Assembly: GCF_008065155.1 (NCBI RefSeq) | Contig: NZ_CP042819.1 | Coordinates: 2,906,001 to 2,970,000, forward strand | DNA from: Octadecabacter sp. SW4 | GTDB lineage: Bacteria; Pseudomonadota; Alphaproteobacteria; Rhodobacterales; Rhodobacteraceae | Direction of reading: 5' to 3' | Length of the DNA stretch: 64,000 nucleotides | In this document: positions 56,003 through 64,000 of the stretch, one piece after another | Position numbering within the stretch: the stretch's first letter is position 1 | How the letters are laid out: each line of letters begins with the position of its first letter | Position numbers and translations under genes: made by a program | The notes under the pieces: model-generated | Told to the model about the DNA's origin: nothing | The model's input: the letters and a program-made list of their open reading frames with translations, nothing else | Database searches by the model: none

Positions 56003-56087
56003 TGTCTGACGTCAGCGCTCGTGGGACAGATTTGAGGATTTGAATAAGGGAGGATTTCGGGTTCATCTTATCGATTAGGAGATCGAG

Positions 56088-56462
56088 ATGACGAAGAGGC
56101 CCCAGACATCGAAAGATGCTGCCGACAAGGTAGTTAAGAACATCCGTCGCAAAACCCGGCAGACCTATTCAGCTGAGGAGAAGATCCGCATTGTATTGGC
56201 AGGCCTGCGTGGCGAGGAGAGCATCTCGGTGCTGTGCCGCCGTGAAGGGATCGCGGAGAGCCTGTATTATAGCTGGTCTAAGGAGTTCCTTGAAGCTGGC
56301 AAGCGCCGGTTATCGGGTGACACAGCGCGGCAAGCCACGTCGCCAGAGGTTAAGGAGTTGCGTTCAGAATCCTTGGCTTTGAAAGAATGCGTTGCCGATC
56401 TGACCCTTGAGAACCGTCTGCTCAAAAAAAGCATGACAGGGGCTGGGGAGTTCGAAGAATGA
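56088..56462 (+). CDS. IS3-family transposase OrfA
   Basis: 124 residues with an N-terminal helix-turn-helix (YSAEEKIRIVLAGLRGEESIS, VLCRREGIAESLYYSWSKEF) and a C-terminal leucine-zipper-like helix. A run of seven A followed by G at 56424-56431 is a likely slippery site; a -1 shift there continues openly into OrfB, giving the OrfAB transposase. Confidence 0.92.
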   Translation: MTKRPQTSKDAADKVVKNIRRKTRQTYSAEEKIRIVLAGLRGEESISVLCRREGIAESLYYSWSKEFLEAGKRRLSGDTARQATSPEVKELRSESLALKECVADLTLENRLLKKSMTGAGEFEE

Positions 56463-57439
56463 GATACCCCGCGTCCGAAAAACTGGAGATCATCCGCACC
56501 GTTGAGGGATCGCATTTGCCGGTCAAACAGACACTCGACATGCTGGGCATCCCGCGCACGACATTCTATCGATGGTACGATCTGTATGTCGACGGCGGCC
56601 TGGACGGGCTGGCTGACAGACCCCCACGTCCAGGATCGGTCTGGAACCGCATCCCGGATGCCCGCCGTGATGACCTGATTGAGTTTGCACTGGAACATGA
56701 AGCGCTGACCACCCGGGAACTGGCCGTCAAATACACGGATGAGAAGCGGTATTTTATATCTGAATCATCGGCTTACCGCATTCTCAAAGCTGCTGATCTG
56801 ATTACTGCCCCTGATTATGTAGTGATCAAAGCGGCGGAGGAGTTCAAAGACAAAACCACGGCCATCAACGAGATGTGGCAGACCGACTTCACCTACTTCA
56901 AGATTATCGGTTGGGGTTGGTACTATCTCAGCACGATCCTGGACGATTACAGCCGCTACATCATCGCCTGGAAGCTCTGCACAAACATGCGCGCGGAGGA
57001 CGTAACAGGCACGATCGAGCTGGCGCTGACGGCGTCCGGTTGCGACCAGGCCGTCGTGCGCCACAAACCGCGTCTGCTCAGCGATAATGGCTCGTGCTAC
57101 ATCTCTGGCGATTTGGCTGAATGGCTGGAAGGCCAAAAAATGAAGCATGTCCGTGGGGCACCATTCCACCCGCAGACCCAAGGCAAGATCGAACGCTGGC
57201 ATCAGACCATGAAGAACCGGGTTCTGCTGGAAAACTACTACTTGCCCGGCGATCTCGAACGCCAGATCGGCACGTTTGTCGACTATTACAACAATCAGCG
57301 CTACCATGAGAGCCTGAACAACGTCACACCCGCCGACGTCTACTTCGGGCGCGACAAAGCCATTCTCAGGGAAAGGAAGAAGATCAAGAAACAGACAATC
57401 CGCCAACGCCGCTTGCAACATCAAAAACAAGCCGCATAA
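56459..57439 (+). CDS. IS3-family transposase OrfB
   Basis: 326 residues: an N-terminal HTH (KQTLDMLGIPRTTFYRWYD) and an integrase core with the DDE triad in WQTDFTYF, LLSDNGSCY and QGKIERWHQTMKNR. It overlaps OrfA by four bases. It is intact, so the IS may still move. Confidence 0.94.
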   Translation: MRYPASEKLEIIRTVEGSHLPVKQTLDMLGIPRTTFYRWYDLYVDGGLDGLADRPPRPGSVWNRIPDARRDDLIEFALEHEALTTRELAVKYTDEKRYFISESSAYRILKAADLITAPDYVVIKAAEEFKDKTTAINEMWQTDFTYFKIIGWGWYYLSTILDDYSRYIIAWKLCTNMRAEDVTGTIELALTASGCDQAVVRHKPRLLSDNGSCYISGDLAEWLEGQKMKHVRGAPFHPQTQGKIERWHQTMKNRVLLENYYLPGDLERQIGTFVDYYNNQRYHESLNNVTPADVYFGRDKAILRERKKIKKQTIRQRRLQHQKQAA

Positions 57440-57512
57440 TCAATCACACAAACGAGCCAGAGCCTCCAATGCTCAAGCCGCTCTGATGTCCCATTTTATA
57501 TGACGACGGACA

Positions 57513-57858
57513 TGCCTTGGATCAGGCCGCGCCTCTTGCGGAGTGGGGCTTGCCAGAAGAGTTCGACACGCTGCGTCGCCTGATGGAAGCGCGCATGCTG
57601 AAGATAGGGCGCCGCGAGTATGTCCAGGTGCTGCGCCTTCTGGAGACCTTCGGCATGGAGGAGCTACACGCCGCCGTAAAGCAGGCCCTGAAGATGGGCG
57701 CGGCCGGCTTTGATGCTGTGAAGCATCTGGTCCTGTGCCAGGTCGAGAAGCGGCCACCACGGCTTGACCTCGAGGTGTACCCCTACCTGCCACGGGCGCG
57801 GGTCGAGACGACCTCAGCGGCCAGCTACATGTCCCTGATGTCGGAGGCTGCGGAATGA
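57513..57858 (+). pseudogene. IstA transposase, C-terminal fragment
   Basis: About 110 residues remain (WGLPEEFDTLRRLMEARML; YVQVLRLLETFGMEEL). This is the end of an IS21 transposase; the DDE domain is gone. It overlaps istB (ATGA). Confidence 0.8.
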
Positions 57859-58619
57859 CCCATGTCCCCGAGATCCTGCTGGAGCATCACCTCAAGAGGC
57901 TGAAGCTTCCGACATTCCTGCGTGAGTATCAGAAGGTGGCGCGCCAATGCGCCGCCGAGGGCTTGGACCATGTCCAGTTCCTGACGCGCCTGGTCGAACT
58001 GGAGCTGATCGATCGCGAGCGACGGATGGTCGAGCGCCGCATCAAGGCAGCCAAGTTCCCGGCCACCAAAAGCCTCGAGAGCTTCGACTTCAAGGCGATT
58101 CCCAAGCTCAACAAGATGCAGGTGCTGGAGTTGGCGCGCTGCGACTGGATCGAACGGCGCGAGAACGTGATCGCCCTTGGCCCAAGCGGCACCGGCAAAA
58201 CCCAAGTCGCCCTCGGCCTGGGGCTCGCGGCCTGCCAGAAAGGGATGACGGTCAGCTTCACCACCGCCGCGGCCTTGGTCAACGAACTGATGGAGGCGCG
58301 CGACGAGCGTCGCCTGCTGCGGGTCCAAAAACAGATGGCCAACGCCAAGCTGCTGATCATCGACGAATTGGGCTTCGTCCCTCTCTCCAAAACTGGGGCC
58401 GAGCTGCTCTTTGAATTGATCTCGCAGCGCTACGAGCGCGGAGCCACGCTGATCACGAGCAACTTGCCCTTCGATGAATGGACGGAAACCTTCGGCACCG
58501 AGCGCCTGACCGGGGCGCTCCTCGACCGGCTGACCCACCACGTCAACATCCTCGAGATGAACGGCGAAAGCTATCGCCTGGCTCAAAGCCAGGCGCGAAA
58601 AGCCACCAAAACCTCCTGA
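57855..58619 (+). CDS. istB: IS21-family helper ATPase IstB
   Basis: 254 residues of full length. Walker A is in ALGPSGTGKTQVALGLG and Walker B in LLIIDELGFVPL. IstB assists IstA in target selection; here the partner is truncated, so it is probably an orphan. Confidence 0.93.
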   Translation: MTHVPEILLEHHLKRLKLPTFLREYQKVARQCAAEGLDHVQFLTRLVELELIDRERRMVERRIKAAKFPATKSLESFDFKAIPKLNKMQVLELARCDWIERRENVIALGPSGTGKTQVALGLGLAACQKGMTVSFTTAAALVNELMEARDERRLLRVQKQMANAKLLIIDELGFVPLSKTGAELLFELISQRYERGATLITSNLPFDEWTETFGTERLTGALLDRLTHHVNILEMNGESYRLAQSQARKATKTS

Positions 58620-58785
58620 ACGAAAATCCATGACTTGGCCCTCACGGGCCAAGGCGGCCAGTCAACCGCCAGCTATGTGGAGGGCGCGGCTGACTGGCCG
58701 CCAGCGCTCTGCACACCCGTCACGCCCACCCCAAGTGGTCTACTTTTGCGCCGCCACGTGGTCGGTTTTTACTCCGCCGTTGACA

Positions 58786-59711
58786 CAGAAGTAAAAGACG
58801 AACGTATCACGTATCATTATGAGAAACTGTTCGACGTTACATTGGATATTTTACTGGATCACCCACGATTTACGCGTGCGGCTTGGGGGCGGTTGTTCGT
58901 GCCCGAATTTTTACAACACTACGATCGCGTTCTGTACCTTGATGTTGATATCATTCCAGGACCACTAAACTGCGATTTGTCCCGCATTGAGTTGCCATTT
59001 GGACTAGGCATGGTCCGAGATTCTATAAGTCTCAATAGAAAACCTGTGACGATCCAAGGACGCGATCCAAAATCATGCAACAATAGTGTCGAGCTTCGTG
59101 ATTACTTCAACTCTGGGGTAATCCTGTTTGACCCATCTAAGTGGGACAGTGATTGGGTGCGAGCAAAGTTAAAGCAATATAACGATGCCGGCATGCTAAC
59201 TACCCAATATCCGGATCAAGATTTTATCAATATAGCGTTTGACGGAAAAATTTCGGAACTTTCTCCAAACATGAACTTTCAATTTCCGCTGATGGGATTG
59301 GGTCTTATCACATCTGGCACGCCGAGTATCTGCCACTTTACGTCCAGCCTGAAGCCATTCCATATCCTTCCCAAGAATGGAGCGCCTGAACTTGTCTGCG
59401 TCGCAGCGGAAAAATTTAAAGACATGCTGCAAGAGGCGGGCCTTGGTGGCTACGCTCTTGAACCTTACAGGAACCCAAAGAGCCTATTTGTGTTAAAGAT
59501 GCTTTGGCGGAAACTCCTTGAGGACAGAGGCATATCTACGAAGAAAAGCAGAAAAATGCGTCACCAGTGGCACGAGCGGCGGCGCATTACACAGCAGTAT
59601 TTGGAGACAGGAATCAAAGATGGCGTATTCTCAGATAGGTTTGATCTTCAGATAGAGACGTCGGAAATATCGACCCGCTTTAATGGTTTTGAAGTCTTAC
59701 CTGACGACTGA
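58786..59711 (+). pseudogene. Family 8 glycosyltransferase, 5' end lost to IS21
   Basis: The coding segment starts exactly at the IS21 end. About 308 residues remain with the GT8 DxD motif (YDRVLYLDVDIIPGPL), FNSGVILFD and YPDQDFINIAF. The N-terminal nucleotide-binding strand is missing, and the open frame upstream is IS sequence. The base composition is more AT-rich than the rest of the window. It probably belonged to a surface-polysaccharide locus. Confidence 0.82.
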
Positions 59712-59741
59712 ATGACCTCTGCGACAGATTAGTTCTGGCGC

Positions 59742-60614
59742 TTAATGTTTGGGCTCAAGAACCATCCAGCGCGTGTTCTCGCCCCTCCCCTCGGAACATG
59801 CAAGAAGCCGTTCGTCGTCAGAAAACTCCTTAAGCTCCGCAAACTTGTTCGGCTCATAGGCCTCTCTTTGAAGAAAGCTCACGCGAAATAATTTTTGGGC
59901 CCGCACTTCCAGCTCTCGCTCTTTGCGCTGCCCGCCCTCGACAAGCCATGGGTGAAGTTCGCAAATAACTCGGCATTTCTTAACCATAGCCAGTGCCGTG
60001 TCGTCTAAGAAATCATACTCCGCACCTTCAATATCAATCAATATGACCGCGTCATCGTTAGTTTCCAGAACCTTTCGCAACGTCTCGACGTTAGCTTCCT
60101 TCCCGACAACGATCTTTTCGCCGCACCCATTGCGTTCAATTGCGAGTTTCATTTTTGTACGGGCTTCGTCGCTGATTTCAAAAGCATACGCTTTTTCAAA
60201 GATTTCCCCTGACATCATACCGATAGGAAAATAACCATCGGCAGAGCCGATATCGACGAAGGTTTTCGTGCCCTGATCGGCGAATGTCATCAAACGATCT
60301 ACAACATGTGGTTCATAGATTCCGAGAATTTTACTGATGAGGTCAAATCGTCCCCACCACGAATCCTTACTAAGCTTCACGCCCTTAAAGGGGCCGTGAC
60401 TGATAACAGCACCATGTTCATCAAGGAGCTTTGTCAAAGGAGCACCAATAACGAAGGTCTGGAAAGTCCCGCGCAGCAGACCTCGTTGCAGAGTGCAGCG
60501 AATGTCCGTTTCCTGCCCCGGCCTCCCGCAGCCACCAAAGCCCAACCCACCGCAGCGCCTTCCAAACGTAGCACCAGCGTAGCACCGCGCAAAACGGCCA
60601 ACGCTAAAAGCCAC
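59742..60614 (-). CDS. FkbM-type SAM methyltransferase (start uncertain, maybe 5'-truncated)
   Basis: Motif I is TFVDIGSADGYFPIGMM; later YAFEISDEARTKMKL and VILIDIEGAEYDFLDD fit the FkbM class, often O-methylating sugars. The first 55 residues are Arg/Gly-rich, overlap the att-arm repeats and look non-coding, so the true start may be internal or lost. Low-GC region with the GT8 remnant, on the opposite strand. Confidence 0.7.
   Translation of the reverse strand: MAFSVGRFARCYAGATFGRRCGGLGFGGCGRPGQETDIRCTLQRGLLRGTFQTFVIGAPLTKLLDEHGAVISHGPFKGVKLSKDSWWGRFDLISKILGIYEPHVVDRLMTFADQGTKTFVDIGSADGYFPIGMMSGEIFEKAYAFEISDEARTKMKLAIERNGCGEKIVVGKEANVETLRKVLETNDDAVILIDIEGAEYDFLDDTALAMVKKCRVICELHPWLVEGGQRKERELEVRAQKLFRVSFLQREAYEPNKFAELKEFSDDERLLACSEGRGENTRWMVLEPKH
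60568..60587 (+). repeat. Two GTAGCACC repeats near the other element end
   Basis: GTAGCACCA at 60568 and GTAGCACCG at 60579, again 11 bp apart, same orientation as those at 55295-55325. Candidate arm-type sites. Confidence 0.55.
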
Positions 60615-60634
60615 CCTCGGGTGGCTTTTAGCGT
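60601..60634 (-). terminator. Strong hairpin downstream of tRNA-fMet
   Basis: A perfect 15-bp stem ACGCTAAAAGCCACC / GGTGGCTTTTAGCGT with loop CTCG. It is 21 bp past the tRNA CCA end on the minus strand and should end the rRNA operon now that the original terminator is displaced. Confidence 0.7.
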
Positions 60635-60654
60635 ATTGATATGTATGTATAAAT

Positions 60655-60732
<78 letters not shown>

Positions 60733-60808
60733 CCAAAAGCGCAACCCCAAGCAGTCGAAAATGTTTGGGGTGCATCGAAGAGAGATTACGGCTTGAGTTT
60801 CTTACTAG

Positions 60809-60924
60809 GTTTGGCAGTGACTTACTCTCCCACGTCTTAAGACGCAGTACCATCAGCGCAACGGCACTTAACGGCTGGGTTCGGAATGGAGCCAGGTGTT
60901 TTGCTCGTGCTATGACCACCAAAC
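60809..60924 (-). rRNA. 5S ribosomal RNA
   Basis: About 116 nt. The 5' end GTTTGGTGGTCATAGC and the core CCCGTTCCGAACC-like ATTCCGAACCCAGCC are visible on the minus strand; the 3' end pairs with the 5' end (CTGCCAAAC). Ends are accurate to a few bases. Confidence 0.95.
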
Positions 60925-61038
60925 CAAGAAAGAAACTCAACATCAGCGCCTTACGGCGTGTTCATCATCAATATAGTGCGGTGTGTATGACTTTGGTCGA
61001 GCAGATGAAGGTCGAAACCTTGCTTCTACTGGATCAAA

Positions 61039-63878
<2,840 letters not shown>

Positions 63879-64000
63879 TTTGATCCAGAAGAAGAAAGGT
63901 CCTTTTGCGTCTCCTCACTTCATTTGCCAATTAAATGGCTTCTGAACCAAAAGTCATACTTTTTCCCGCCCCTCCCACTGGTTCGAAGGAGGGACATGTT
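63879..64000 (-). other. 23S leader / internal transcribed spacer (partial)
   Basis: The 122 bp upstream of 23S on the minus strand; no tRNA is reached within the window. The stretch GGATCAAATCAAGC at the 23S 5' end repeats one at its 3' end, as expected for the processing stem. Confidence 0.7.

Larger units (their letters stand above)
56003..57512 (+). mobile_element. IS3-family insertion sequence
   Basis: 1510 bp. Imperfect terminal inverted repeats share TGTC-N-G-N-CGTCA and TGGGACA after a seven-base gap; the outer ends are at 56003 and 57512. It carries two overlapping genes. No target duplication is evident: the left flank ends ATGAG and the right begins TGCCT. Confidence 0.85.
57513..58785 (+). 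mobile_element. IS21-family element, left part deleted
   Basis: It contains the last third of istA, an intact istB, and a right-end region with repeated GTGG-type motifs ending ACTCCGCCGTTGACA near 58785. The left end and most of istA are missing at the junction with the IS3 element. The right end abuts the glycosyltransferase remnant. Confidence 0.7.

Overview
The window looks like a chromosome segment from a high-GC alphaproteobacterium of the Rhodobacterales (Roseobacter/Rhodobacter group). The evidence is the polyhydroxybutyrate pair phaA/phaB, ETF-quinone oxidoreductase, a fused TRAP permease, very tight ATGA/TGATG gene overlaps, and an rRNA operon (minus strand) in which 5S is followed by initiator tRNA-Met. 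This is inference from gene content; no database search was possible.

Layout. 1-31.4 kb is mostly ordinary housekeeping: GNAT, greA, PAP2 phosphatase, ETF-QO, a TPR protein, ispE, ispB, phaA/phaB, an EAL protein, tag, moaD/moaE, pgsA, uvrC, a Ca/Na antiporter, an S49 protease, an ABC-2 exporter, and an RND efflux pump with its own GbsR-type regulator. 29.2-35.8 kb holds metal homeostasis genes: a MerR regulator, a ZIP transporter and a Zn/Cd P1B-ATPase with a textbook MerR-type 19-bp-spacer promoter. An L,D-transpeptidase and a DctQM fusion lie between them.

37.1-55 kb is the striking part. Eight overlapping genes encode a complex I-like membrane arm (NuoA, H, J, K, L, M, N). The whole peripheral arm is replaced by one 884-residue protein made of a NuoB-like domain without its Fe-S ligands, five YTCPMHPE...CPKCGM metal-binding domains, a run of 32 His-Glu-Gly repeats, and a NuoD-like C-terminus lacking the quinone-site histidines. 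No NuoC, E, F, G or I is present. Downstream are a His/Gly-rich DUF2933-type peptide, an ethylbenzene-dehydrogenase-type haem-domain protein, a DUF2231-type membrane protein, a flavoprotein with a Cys/His tail and an EF-hand protein. Convergent to these lie a cupredoxin with a Met/Asp-rich octapeptide array and a two-subunit haem-copper oxidase. I propose that this is a metal-rich, ion-translocating respiratory system that does not use NADH. Its electron input and coupling are unknown.

55.1-60.7 kb is a decayed integrative element in the 3' end of tRNA-fMet. It has 49-bp direct repeats, an integrase cut by an IS3-family element, an IS21 remnant, a decapitated GT8 glycosyltransferase and a FkbM-type methyltransferase. 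60.66-64 kb is the rRNA operon end (tRNA-fMet, 5S, 23S and the start of the ITS) on the minus strand.

Six otherwise intact genes (an EamA transporter, uvrC, a folM-like SDR, an ABC ATPase, an RND adaptor, nuoL) each carry a one-base loss at or beside a short G/C run. This pattern points to sequencing or consensus error rather than real pseudogenes.
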